From Propionibacteriaceae bacterium (lineage in GTDB: Bacteria; Actinomycetota; Actinomycetes; Propionibacteriales; Propionibacteriaceae), in assembly GCA_003153855.1 (NCBI GenBank), contig PMBM01000076.1, positions 380 through 9,341 of the forward strand: DNA of 8,962 bases, given 5' to 3'. A model generated the notes under the pieces. That model searched no databases, was not told the DNA's origin, and was given only the letters and a program-made list of their open reading frames with translations. Made by a program: the position numbers and the translations under genes. Below, piece after piece: positions 1-5,735 of this stretch (its first letter is position 1; each line of letters begins with the position of its first letter).

Positions 1-84
1 CCGCCCGTTCGCGGCGCAGATCCCTCACCTACGAAGGAGGGGGGAGGCTGTGGCGCTGCGTTGGGAGGACGTGGACCTCGATGG
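1..84 (+). pseudogene. tyrosine recombinase remnant, part 1 (arginine I region)
   Basis: Read from base 2 in the frame of the GTG at 50, this stretch gives HLRRRGEAVALRWEDVDLDG, close to the tyrosine-integrase consensus TGLRRGEALALRWEDVDLD, in which the arginine before RGE is the first catalytic residue. The usual TG before LRR is PH here and one extra Arg codon is present, so the region already looks worn. The gene enters from beyond the left edge, so the N-terminal SAM-like and core-binding parts are not visible. After the final Gly (base 84) the homology stops abruptly on this strand and resumes on the minus strand at about base 421. I am confident this is integrase-derived; its exact subfamily is unknown. 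Confidence 0.72.
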
Positions 85-430
85 AGTGCCGCAGAGTGTG
101 TGGACGTTGGCGACAGCATCCTCGTTGAGTCCTGCGGCCCGAGCACCCTCCTTCACCGCTCTGAGGACGGTTACGAGGATCCACGGCCTTGCCGCCGCTC
201 ACGAGACCACCGCTGCCACCAGATGTGGTCAAGACCAAGCCCCGCTTCTCTCACAGCGGACCCAGCCTGCGCCGCTCAGCCGACTTCGTGCTTTTGTGCT
301 GTCGAAGGGCCTCCACCAGTTGGTCGGCAAGGTGAACGGTCCGTCGCGACTGCGCCGTCTTCGGGAGCGTGGTGACCAGACCGACGCCAGCTACCCGGTT
401 GGTGGTCCCCCTGACCTTGACTCACCATCG
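79..430. repeat. six-base inverted repeat bounding the inverted integrase segment
   Basis: CGATGG at 79-84 and CCATCG at 425-430 are reverse complements and sit exactly at the two points where integrase homology switches strand. Exchange within them would restore GAC CTC GAT GG(T) on one side and TCC ATC GG(T) on the other, continuing the coding sense at both junctions. A 6-base match is short enough to arise by chance; its position is what makes it notable. Confidence 0.45.
85..424 (-). pseudogene. tyrosine recombinase remnant, part 2 (inverted middle segment with HTLRHS box)
   Basis: On the minus strand, from base 421 downward, one frame reads KVRGTTNRV, then GLVTTLPKTAQSRRTVHLA, then LVEALRQHK and LGPL. 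This is the beta-strand/PKT-SRRT-LVEAL block of integrase catalytic domains. A TGA at 253-251 sits where the family usually has Trp (GPxW), followed in frame by EKRGLVLTT and VDPRN (family: GLVFTT..G...DPRN). One base later in frame comes VLRAVKEGARAAGLNEDA, leading into NVHT; a CT dinucleotide (96-95) then shifts the frame and LRHS follows at 94-83. HTLRHS is the catalytic H-x-x-R box. The segment therefore carries a nonsense mutation and two frameshifts, yet keeps nearly every family landmark. It lies in the opposite orientation to the fragments on both sides. Confidence 0.75.
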
Positions 431-521
431 GTGTTGGTTGCACGGTGCGTCCGACGCGGCGTACGTGGTCGCCCGGAGCGGCTCGGCGCGGCCTCGGCCA
501 TATGCTGACCAGACCACGAGG
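425..521 (+). pseudogene. tyrosine recombinase remnant, part 3 (probable C-terminal tail)
   Basis: After the inverted segment the plus strand gives LHGASDAAYVVAR (438-476), RLGAASAI in another frame (479-502) and YADQTTR (501-521). In intact integrases HxLRHS is followed by a stretch of about this kind (a GV..VVAR/RLGHAS motif, then a Y with AH or AD, the Tyr being the nucleophile). Here LGH is LGA and the pieces are in different frames, so this part is more decayed and less certain than parts 1 and 2. Joined to the flipped middle segment, it would read LRHS-IGV and then LHGASDAA after one frameshift. The remnant ends about a dozen bases before the yciA start, so that gene lies directly against the recombinase debris. 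Confidence 0.5.
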
Positions 522-533
522 TGGAGAGGACCG

Positions 534-962
534 ATGGAGCAGACTCGCGAGACGACCCGCCGACCCGCAGGAATCATGGTGCTGCGTACCCTCGCCATGC
601 CGAGGGACACCAATCCCTGGGGGGACGTCTTCGGTGGCTGGCTGCTCTCTCAGATGGACATCGCCGCGGGACTGATGGCTGGTGAGGTCGCGCAGGGCCG
701 GTCAGCCACAGCGTCGGTGGACAATGTCGTGTTCCACAGTCCTGTCGCGGTAGGCCAGACCATCTGCATCTACGCCAACCTGGTCAAAGTGGGCCGCAGC
801 TCCATGGAGATCGGCCTCGAGGTGTGGGCCAGGGATCTTGTGCATCTCTACGAGCCGGAACGGGCGTTCGTGGCCGAGGCGGTCTTTCACTATGTCGCTG
901 TCGACGCTGCCGGGCGGCCGCGTCCCGTCCCTGACGCTTCAAGCTTCCTCGTTCAGGACTGA
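534..962 (+). CDS. yciA: YciA-type acyl-CoA thioesterase (hotdog fold)
   Basis: The 142-residue product is a single-hotdog acyl-CoA thioester hydrolase that frees CoA and a fatty acid in the cytoplasm. It shares the YciA signature almost without gaps: VLRTLAMPRDTN at 16-27, GDVFGGWLLSQMD at 30-42 and VAVGQTICIYA in the middle, with EVWARD and AVFHYVAVD towards the C-terminus. Asp42 matches the catalytic Asp of characterised YciA proteins (family knowledge). The length is normal for the family. I chose the ATG at 534 because GGAGAGGA lies just upstream (523-530, a short spacing) and because homology begins a few residues in; the upstream in-frame extension is integrase debris. It stands alone, next to the broken recombinase, and converges on the gene at 1299-1847. 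Its physiological acyl substrate cannot be read from the sequence. Confidence 0.92.
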   Translation: MEQTRETTRRPAGIMVLRTLAMPRDTNPWGDVFGGWLLSQMDIAAGLMAGEVAQGRSATASVDNVVFHSPVAVGQTICIYANLVKVGRSSMEIGLEVWARDLVHLYEPERAFVAEAVFHYVAVDAAGRPRPVPDASSFLVQD

Positions 963-1298
963 CCGCTGGGGGAGGGGAGAGCATCCCGTCCGCGTGTGAT
1001 GCGCCGACCTCCTGCTTCGCCGGCAACCGGCCGCCAACCGCTTGAGGCTGCCTGGCTGGCCAACGGCGTCGTTGCACGCGATTGAAAACAGGCGCCCGAC
1101 CAGTTCGTTGAGGCACTGCCTGTCGGCATTGTCGACCAAGCTGACTGCGGCAGATTCGAACGTTGGCGCCTGACATCTGAGGAGTGAGTCGTGAGCCGGT
1201 CTGACCTCGCGACGTCCCCGATGAGACCGTTGTACAGGGCCTCGCTACCCGGCTTCTGAACAGAGCTCAAGCCAGCAGCGCCGAATCGGGAGCCCGTC
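963..1298. other. gene-poor spacer between convergent genes
   Basis: I find no open frame here with a recognisable family, a good ribosome binding site or plausible codon use, and no strong terminator hairpin after the yciA stop. The stretch 1165-1262, around GTGAGCCGGTCTGACC and CCGATGAGACCGTTGTACAG, reads like non-coding flank of a mobile element, but I cannot assign it to one. Confidence 0.4.
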
Positions 1299-1847
1299 TC
1301 AGTCTGGTCGCCCCCCGAACCGCCACTGATGGACTTCGATTCCGGCGTACCGATCCGCGGCAAGGACTTCCCGCGCGTCGTCTGCGTCAGGGGCCTCCAG
1401 CAGAACTGCCGCCCCGACCACGAAGGAGCCGTCGTCAGACAGGAGAGGCCCGCTGACGATCAGCTCGTCGCGGGGCGGAAGATCGGTGGCGGCCGCTGCT
1501 GGTTCCAACGTGAATCCGAGGACGAGGTAGCGGTTGTTGCCTGGTCGGCTACCGCTGAAGTCCCACATCGTACGACCCTGCGCGTTGCGCCAGCGTCGCA
1601 GCAGCACGTCGCGGTAGGCGCCGGCCTGGTAGCCGGGCTCCTCGAAGGCGAAGGTGCGGGCGGCGGCGGGATCTGGCAGATCGAGGATGTGCACGCTTCC
1701 GGTCAACGTACCGTCGCTCGTGAAAGTGGGTCCGCGGGCGATCATTGATGCTGCGAACTGGTCCATGTACGACCAATGCTGCTCCACCATCTCATTCCGC
1801 AGCGGCGTCGATCCGGGTCGATCGCGGTGGTAGCAGAAAAACTCCAT
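1299..1847 (-). CDS. YCII-related domain protein (one and a half YciI repeats)
   Basis: The 182-residue protein starts MEFFCYHRDRPGS and carries a complete YCII-like ferredoxin-fold unit at about 1-90 (EQHWSYMDQF, ARGPTFTSDG, GSVHILDLPDPAAAR, YRDVLLRRW). A second, weaker unit lies at about 105-180 (SGPLLSDDG, GAAVLLEAPDADDAREVL, ADRYAGIEVHQW). YCII proteins are small dimeric proteins of mostly unknown function with a conserved His and Asp. His is present in the first unit but has no counterpart in the second, so the second half may be structural. The start is chosen because homology begins at this Met; the frame stays open further upstream to about 2240, but that part is low-complexity and overlaps the gene at 1991-2317. 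No clear Shine-Dalgarno sequence precedes it. It is 143 bases downstream of, and in the same direction as, the 1991-2317 gene. Confidence 0.85.
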   Translation of the reverse strand: MEFFCYHRDRPGSTPLRNEMVEQHWSYMDQFAASMIARGPTFTSDGTLTGSVHILDLPDPAAARTFAFEEPGYQAGAYRDVLLRRWRNAQGRTMWDFSGSRPGNNRYLVLGFTLEPAAAATDLPPRDELIVSGPLLSDDGSFVVGAAVLLEAPDADDAREVLAADRYAGIEVHQWRFGGRPD

Positions 1848-1990
1848 GGGCCAAGCGTTGCTGAGGCTCCTAACGCGCACAAGGGACCGCTCGCAGCTTC
1901 GGGCCTGCTCGCTCACCTCTGGGACGACCGGCGTCCTCGCGGCAGAAGCGTATGAGCGCGCAGCTGCGTGACCCGATACGCAGGTGTGGG

Positions 1991-2317
1991 TTAGGTGGGG
2001 TCGCTCCAAGTGACGAGAATGCTGGGGTTGCTCCATCCGAAGCCCGTCACTCGTCGCAACGCCTCGATCGCGTAAAGGCGTGCGGGCTCGATGTTTGGTT
2101 CCGTCGCACCGCCGCGGTACGCGCTGAGGGGCGCTTCCGTGATCTCCCCCTCCTCGTCCGGCCATACGTCCAGGCCAAGGAGGACCGAGCCGGTATCGGC
2201 GAGTTCGTTGATGGCTTCTAGGGCAATATCGGCTGGCCACCGGACCTCACCATTCGGGTTGACGATGGCCGCTTCCCGTACGCGACTGGAAAGGCGACTG
2301 AGGTCACGTTTGGGCAC
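1991..2317 (-). CDS. conserved hypothetical protein, 108 residues
   Basis: I do not recognise a named family. The protein is soluble-looking and well structured in composition: an N-terminal Ser/Arg-rich stretch (LSRLSSRVREAAI), then GEVRWPADIALEAINELAD, an acidic segment (DVWPDEEGEITE), GGATEPNIEPA, and a C-terminal helix-strand unit (YAIEALRRVTGFGW, ILVTW). The regular alternation of charged and hydrophobic residues, and its contrast with the overlapping frames, argue that it is really translated. The start is a GTG at 2317-2315; there is no good ribosome binding site and a short palindrome lies at 2323-2333, so a slightly different start is possible. It lies upstream of the YCII protein on the same strand. 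Confidence 0.7.
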   Translation of the reverse strand: MPKRDLSRLSSRVREAAIVNPNGEVRWPADIALEAINELADTGSVLLGLDVWPDEEGEITEAPLSAYRGGATEPNIEPARLYAIEALRRVTGFGWSNPSILVTWSDPT

Positions 2318-2322
2318 AGGTC

Positions 2323-2333
2323 AGTGTGACACT
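2323..2333. promoter_or_regulatory. 11-base palindrome upstream of the 108-residue gene
   Basis: AGTGT-G-ACACT is a perfect palindrome around G2328, 6 bases before the GTG start of the minus-strand gene. The position would suit an operator, but a short palindrome like this can occur by chance. Confidence 0.25.
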
Positions 2334-2731
2334 CGGGGGGTGTGGCTACGAGGATGCGGTCATCGTCTCATCGGCAGCGATCGTCCGACCTCGCTGCGGC
2401 ATGACCGTGTGTCCCCCCAAAAGGATTGGTGAGGGGCGGTTGCAGCGTTAAGCCGCGGCAGGGCTGGGTTGCGCGTAGCGTGATTGGCGCCCAGAGATGG
2501 AGTTCCCATGACTCTGGATGGCCCAGGACAAGTGGGTTCGCGTGCGACGGCGTCGCCGCCCTGACGGTGCTGACGTGGTAAACCCTCCCGGAGGCCGTGC
2601 GCTGCCGCGCGGGGCACGGACCGTGATCAAGGCCGGACCCTCGGTGTGACCGCCGCAGGTCCAGCGATGATCCTCCAGGCGTTGCCCGAGGAGCGGCGAC
2701 CGGGGGCGGATTATTCCATCAGGAGGTTGCT
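2334..2731. other. gene-poor spacer upstream of the lipid-headgroup cassette
   Basis: Several short open frames cross this stretch on both strands, but none shows a family resemblance, a consistent codon pattern or a ribosome binding site. A perfect AGGAGG stands at its right end (2721-2726), serving the mini-ORF at 2732. No tRNA, repeat array or terminator was found. Confidence 0.4.
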
Positions 2732-2815
2732 GTGGTGAGCACCGTGGGGACGAGAATCTCGACACTATGGGTCATGGTGTGTTCAGCATGGTCTTCGCGG
2801 ACATTGTGGGCTTGA
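2732..2815 (+). CDS. possible 27-residue leader peptide with strong ribosome binding site
   Basis: AGGAGG at 2721-2726 is followed after five bases by GTG at 2732 and an open frame of 27 codons ending TGA at 2813-2815. The peptide begins MVSTVGTRISTLWVM and contains three Trp and no acidic residue. It has the best Shine-Dalgarno sequence in the left part of the window, while the large gene downstream has none, so it could drive translation into the overlapping mini-ORF at 2767 or act as a leader. Alternatively it is the start of a gene broken by a frameshift. It is too short for homology to help. Confidence 0.35.
   Translation: MVSTVGTRISTLWVMVCSAWSSRTLWA
2751..2761. promoter_or_regulatory. 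11-base palindrome before the cassette
   Basis: CGAGA-A-TCTCG is a perfect palindrome around A2756, just upstream of the 2767 mini-ORF and inside the 2732 mini-ORF. It may be a small operator or chance; no protein is known to me that binds it. Confidence 0.2.
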
Positions 2816-2856
2816 TGATGCCCGGAGCGCTGACGGTGATATGGATCATCATATGA
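2767..2856 (+). CDS. possible 29-residue hydrophobic peptide, ATGA overlap with the nucleotidyltransferase
   Basis: An ATG at 2767 opens a frame with hydrophobic content throughout (VFSMVFADIVGLMM, ALTVIWIII), enough for one membrane span. Its TGA (2854-2856) overlaps the in-frame ATG of the next gene at 2853-2855 as ATGA, the same arrangement that links the three cassette genes to one another. It has no Shine-Dalgarno sequence of its own but lies inside the mini-ORF that has one. It may be a coupling peptide, a small membrane partner of the phosphatidyltransferase, or the tail of a frameshifted gene. Confidence 0.35.
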   Translation: MGHGVFSMVFADIVGLMMPGALTVIWIII

Positions 2857-3662
2857 AGGCTCCCCTCAGCGACGCACGCGGCGCACGACCCCGGACTGCC
2901 CTTTTGCTGGCTGCAGGTATGGGGAGCCGATTGTCTCCCTTGACCGACTCGACCGCCAAGTGCCTGATCCCCGTATGCGGGATTCCCATCCTGGAGCGGC
3001 TAGTTCGCACCTTGATCAGCTACGACTTCACGCGATTGGTGATCGTGGTAGGCCACGAGGCAGACTTGATACGAGAATACTTGGGACACCATTCCAATGA
3101 CATTGAAATCGACTATGTCGTGAGTTCGCGCTACCGCACCACGAACAACATCTACAGCCTTTGGCTTGCGAGGCGAGTGATCGATGAGCCGTTCTTGTTG
3201 GTTGAGAGCGACCTCGTGTTCGAGGATTCGTTGCTAGAACAGATGCTGACGGCGGACAGAGTCGCGGTCTCTCGCCAGCTGCCGTGGATGAATGGGACGA
3301 CGGTCATGCTCGATGGCAGGGGCGGGATCAGCGCCTTCTGCCTCGGCGAGATGAGCGCCTCAGACGCCCTGCACTACAAGACGGTGAACATGTACAGCTT
3401 CTCGCGGAGTACATGGATAGAGATCTGCAAGCGGCTCGATGGCTACATCAAGGCTGGGCGCACTGCCGACTACTACGAGTCCGTCTTTGCCGATATGGTC
3501 GCCGACGGCAGTCTGGTCCTTGCGCCGGTGCTCTTCGACGCCGACAGCTGGTATGAGATCGACACGGTCACCGATCTGGCTGCCGCCGAGTTGGCCCTTC
3601 CGAGGTACTCGTCGACGGCGAGAATCGAAGTTGAGCACAAGGCGGCGGGAGTGGCGGGGTGA
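2841..3662 (+). CDS. LicC-like CTP:phospho-amino-alcohol cytidylyltransferase (NTP_transferase family)
   Basis: The 273-residue protein is a nucleotidyltransferase with the Rossmann-like NTP_transferase fold. From Met1 at 2841: LLLAAGMGSRLSPLT (21-35) is the nucleotide-binding loop, AKCLIPV (39-45) holds the conserved Lys, TTNNIYSLWLA (100-110) and ESDLVF (122-127, Asp124 a likely metal ligand) are hallmarks of the LicC phosphocholine cytidylyltransferase group, followed by YKTVNMYSFS and WYEIDTVTDL (237-246). LicC enzymes join CTP to phosphocholine; other members act on phosphoethanolamine, inositol phosphate or aminoethylphosphonate. Here the partner PLP enzyme suggests a phospho-amino-alcohol made in place (inference). 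Two in-frame starts, ATG 2841 and ATG 2853, are possible; neither has a Shine-Dalgarno sequence. The second overlaps the upstream mini-ORF stop as ATGA. The stop overlaps the next gene as GTGA. Confidence 0.85.
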   Translation: MDHHMKAPLSDARGARPRTALLLAAGMGSRLSPLTDSTAKCLIPVCGIPILERLVRTLISYDFTRLVIVVGHEADLIREYLGHHSNDIEIDYVVSSRYRTTNNIYSLWLARRVIDEPFLLVESDLVFEDSLLEQMLTADRVAVSRQLPWMNGTTVMLDGRGGISAFCLGEMSASDALHYKTVNMYSFSRSTWIEICKRLDGYIKAGRTADYYESVFADMVADGSLVLAPVLFDADSWYEIDTVTDLAAAELALPRYSSTARIEVEHKAAGVAG

Positions 3663-4786
3663 TCGAGGCTCGTGCGGCACTGATGCGAGCCGCCCGCGAG
3701 GCCGAATACGATGCGCTGCAGTCCGAGCACGGCGGCTACTGGCGCCATGGCTTCGTCGATCACGCCTACCTGTACAACCTGCATTTCCCGCCTGAATCGC
3801 TCGTTCGGCTGCTCGGCGGCCGGATCCACGAGCTGGTGCTGAACTACCCTGTCGCACAAGACGTCGTAGCCGGGCTCGTCGGCGATCTGATTGGCCAACC
3901 TCCGGGCAGGATCCTGGTCGGCAACGGAGCCTCCGAGTTGATCAAGATCATCTCGGGCCATCTGGCGACAAAGCTCATCGTCCCAGTCCCCTCGTTCAAC
4001 GAGTACGCGAACGCCGCCCCGGCGGGCAACGTGGTCGAATTCGCGCTGGATGCGCCGTCCTTCCAGCTCGACGTGGATAGGTTCGCCGCTGCAGCGATCC
4101 GTTGTGAGGCCGATTTCGCGGTCGTCGTGACTCCGAACAACCCGACGTCACTCCTGGTCCCAAGAGCCGACCTCCTCCGCCTGCTCGGGATCCTCGACGG
4201 GCACGGCTGTACGCTCATCGTCGATGAGTCCTTCATCGATTTCGCCCACGCGGGAGCCGCGGCCTCCCTGGAACAGGACGTTGCGGACCACCCGAACCTC
4301 GCGGTCATGAAGAGCATGAGTAAGGCTTACGGAATCTGCGGGCTGAGGATCGGGTACCTTCTCACCGCCGGCGAAGACCTCGCGCGTCGGATACGCGATG
4401 AACTGCCTATCTGGAATGTCAACGGTTTCGCCGAGGAGTTCCTGCGCCTCGCCCCGCGCTTCCGGCAGGAATTCGCCGAGAGCTGCCGGTCGGTGCGCGA
4501 GGAACGCGACGCGTTGTACGAAGACCTCAGGACCGTGCCGGGCTTGTCAGTCTATCGACCAGACGCCAACTTCATCTTCTGCCGACTGCCTGAAGGTTCG
4601 CCTTCCGGTCCCGACGTCGCGCGGAGGCTCTTTGTCGAGGACAATATCTACATCAAGGACTGCGGTAGCAAGACGATGCCGGACCCGGGCCGGTACATCC
4701 GCGTCGCCAGTCGCACGACGAACGAGAACAAGGCCCTGACTAAGGCGTTGGCCCGAGTCGTCGGGAATGCGGCGGCCGCAAGATGA
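3659..4786 (+). CDS. HisC/CobD-like PLP-dependent enzyme, candidate phosphoserine or phosphothreonine decarboxylase
   Basis: The 375-residue protein is a fold-type I PLP enzyme of aminotransferase class I/II. PLP residues visible from the GTG start (overlapping the previous stop): Asn161 in TPNNPTS, Asp189 in LIVDESFIDFA, the Schiff-base Lys222 in SMSKAYGICGLRIGY and Arg230. The C-terminus has IYIKDCGSKT and then YIRVASRTTNEN (346-357). HGG near the N-terminus (24-26), the KDC motif and RTxxEN resemble CobD, the threonine-phosphate decarboxylase, at least as much as HisC, the histidinol-phosphate aminotransferase. Decarboxylation of O-phosphoserine would give phosphoethanolamine; of O-phosphothreonine, aminopropanol phosphate: either suits the cytidylyltransferase before it. 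Plain transamination cannot be excluded. The protein is cytoplasmic, and overlaps on both sides imply translational coupling. NPTS replaces the common NPTG. No other his or cob genes are nearby, which argues against a primary histidine or cobalamin role. Confidence 0.82.
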   Translation: MIEARAALMRAAREAEYDALQSEHGGYWRHGFVDHAYLYNLHFPPESLVRLLGGRIHELVLNYPVAQDVVAGLVGDLIGQPPGRILVGNGASELIKIISGHLATKLIVPVPSFNEYANAAPAGNVVEFALDAPSFQLDVDRFAAAAIRCEADFAVVVTPNNPTSLLVPRADLLRLLGILDGHGCTLIVDESFIDFAHAGAAASLEQDVADHPNLAVMKSMSKAYGICGLRIGYLLTAGEDLARRIRDELPIWNVNGFAEEFLRLAPRFRQEFAESCRSVREERDALYEDLRTVPGLSVYRPDANFIFCRLPEGSPSGPDVARRLFVEDNIYIKDCGSKTMPDPGRYIRVASRTTNENKALTKALARVVGNAAAAR

Positions 4787-5436
4787 CGACGCAGAAGCCA
4801 GTAGATGCCCCAAGATCCATGTTGTGGTTCGCCCGGGACCTACCCAACTTAGTCTCGCTTGCGGGGCTCATCTCGGCGGCGATCGCGATCTACTTCGCCA
4901 TTCTCGGCGTGTTCCCCGCGGCGGTGATCGGGTTGGTGTGGGCGGTTGTGTTCGATTGGTTCGACGGGCGCGTTGCGCGGAAGATGAAGGTTAGGACGGA
5001 CGAGCAGCGCCATTTCGGCGCCCAGCTGGACTCGCTGATCGACGTCGTGAGTTTTGGAATCGCGCCGGGGATACTGCTGATGTCCGTGGGAGGATTCCGG
5101 CCCTGGTTCTTGCCAGGAGCGATTATCGGTCTCGCCGCGGCAGTCATTCGACTCAGCTACTTCAACGTCTTCGGACTGGCTGATGATTCGACCTACCGAG
5201 GACTTGCGCTCGACAATAACGTGATCATCCTGGTTCTCCTGTTCGCCTTGCGGAACGTGCTCAACGCGCCGATCTTCGCTGTGCTCCTGTACGTCGCGCT
5301 GGTTGTGCTGGCCTCGCTCAACTTGGCGCCGATACGCACGCCCAAACTCGGGGGTGGCTGGTATTGGGCACTGGTTGCCTTTGCTGTCGTCGCGAGCGTG
5401 TTCTATGGGTGGCAGTTGACCGGTCACTTGGGGTAG
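4783..5436 (+). CDS. CDP-alcohol phosphatidyltransferase family membrane enzyme
   Basis: The 217-residue integral membrane protein transfers a phospho-alcohol group from a CDP-activated donor, releasing CMP. The family signature is complete: Asp58-x-x-Asp61-Gly62-x-x-Ala65-Arg66 (FDWFDGRVAR), then Gly79 and Asp83-x-x-x-Asp87 (FGAQLDSLIDVVSFG). Between AR and G there are 12 residues instead of the canonical eight, a four-residue insertion (KMKVRTDEQRHF). Hydrophobic segments lie at about 22-55, 88-120, 140-180 and 190-212, consistent with the usual six helices. The region after the motif (DVVSFGIAP) resembles phosphatidylserine synthase PssA. Its ATG overlaps the previous stop as ATGA. If the cassette works as a Kennedy-like route, this enzyme would move the CDP-activated amino-alcohol onto diacylglycerol or another hydroxyl; a role using CDP-diacylglycerol, as PssA does, is the alternative. 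Confidence 0.9.
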   Translation: MTTQKPVDAPRSMLWFARDLPNLVSLAGLISAAIAIYFAILGVFPAAVIGLVWAVVFDWFDGRVARKMKVRTDEQRHFGAQLDSLIDVVSFGIAPGILLMSVGGFRPWFLPGAIIGLAAAVIRLSYFNVFGLADDSTYRGLALDNNVIILVLLFALRNVLNAPIFAVLLYVALVVLASLNLAPIRTPKLGGGWYWALVAFAVVASVFYGWQLTGHLG

Positions 5437-5471
5437 GAGCGGAACCCGAAGGCGGTGCCGCGGAGGTGCCC

Positions 5472-5492
5472 GAGGCGGCCAATGATCGCCTC
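5472..5492 (+). terminator. candidate terminator hairpin after the cassette
   Basis: GAGGCG (5472-5477) and CGCCTC (5487-5492) form a six-pair stem with a nine-base loop, 36 bases after the phosphatidyltransferase stop. There is only a short CTTGGG after it, not a T tract, as is common in actinobacteria. A second stem follows at 5544-5562. Confidence 0.35.
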
Positions 5493-5597
5493 CTTGGGTC
5501 CGTTGGGCTGAACCGAGTGGCGCACGCCTAACCCAACCCGGACGCCCGCCCGGGCTGCGGGCACCGAACACCCCCTCCCACGCTGGGGGCGCTGAAT

Positions 5598-5621
5598 GAG
5601 GACACGAGGGGCTTCGTCCTC
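5598..5621 (+). repeat. imperfect inverted repeat (hairpin)
   Basis: GAGGAC-AC-GA pairs with TCGTCCTC, eight pairs with a two-base bulge and a six-base loop (GGGGCT). It stands in the spacer before the 5775 gene. It could be a terminator or part of its 5' leader. Confidence 0.35.
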
Positions 5622-5735
5622 TACCGGGCTTCAAACATCCTGCATTCGGCATGAGCGTGAGATTGTCAGGGTCAGAGTGGCGTCGGGGACGCCCACCGGC
5701 GTCGAGCTCGTACCGAGCCCTGCAGGCCGTCTCCT

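Noticed and set aside
50..508. A 152-codon plus-strand open frame across the integrase region, read as one gene.
   Set aside because: Only its first dozen residues and last eight match recombinase sequence; the middle is antisense to clear integrase motifs on the minus strand, so it is not an intact gene.
953..1363. A minus-strand open frame of 136 codons in the spacer after yciA.
   Set aside because: Composition is Ser/Arg/Gly-rich with no recognisable motif and it overlaps the ends of two better genes; treated as chance.
1848..2240. A 131-residue N-terminal extension of the YCII protein.
   Set aside because: It is Arg/Pro-rich, lacks any family match, overlaps the better-supported 1991-2317 gene on the same strand, and family homology starts exactly at Met 1847.
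2448..2765. A 105-codon minus-strand open frame in the spacer before the cassette.
   Set aside because: Low-complexity Arg/Pro/Ser content, no homology, and no ribosome binding site.
2841..5436. A phosphonate or phosphocholine biosynthesis cassette.
   Set aside because: PepM, phosphonopyruvate decarboxylase, choline kinase and choline uptake genes are all absent from the window, and the PLP enzyme is class I/II CobD/HisC-like rather than an aminoethylphosphonate transaminase.
4849..5652. A 267-codon minus-strand open frame opposite the phosphatidyltransferase.
   Set aside because: Its composition is that of a reversed membrane-protein gene, and the plus strand carries the complete CDP-alcohol signature.
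5630..5660. A tRNA 3' end or phage attachment site.
   Set aside because: No T-loop consensus, no acceptor-stem pairing and no CCA context could be assembled.
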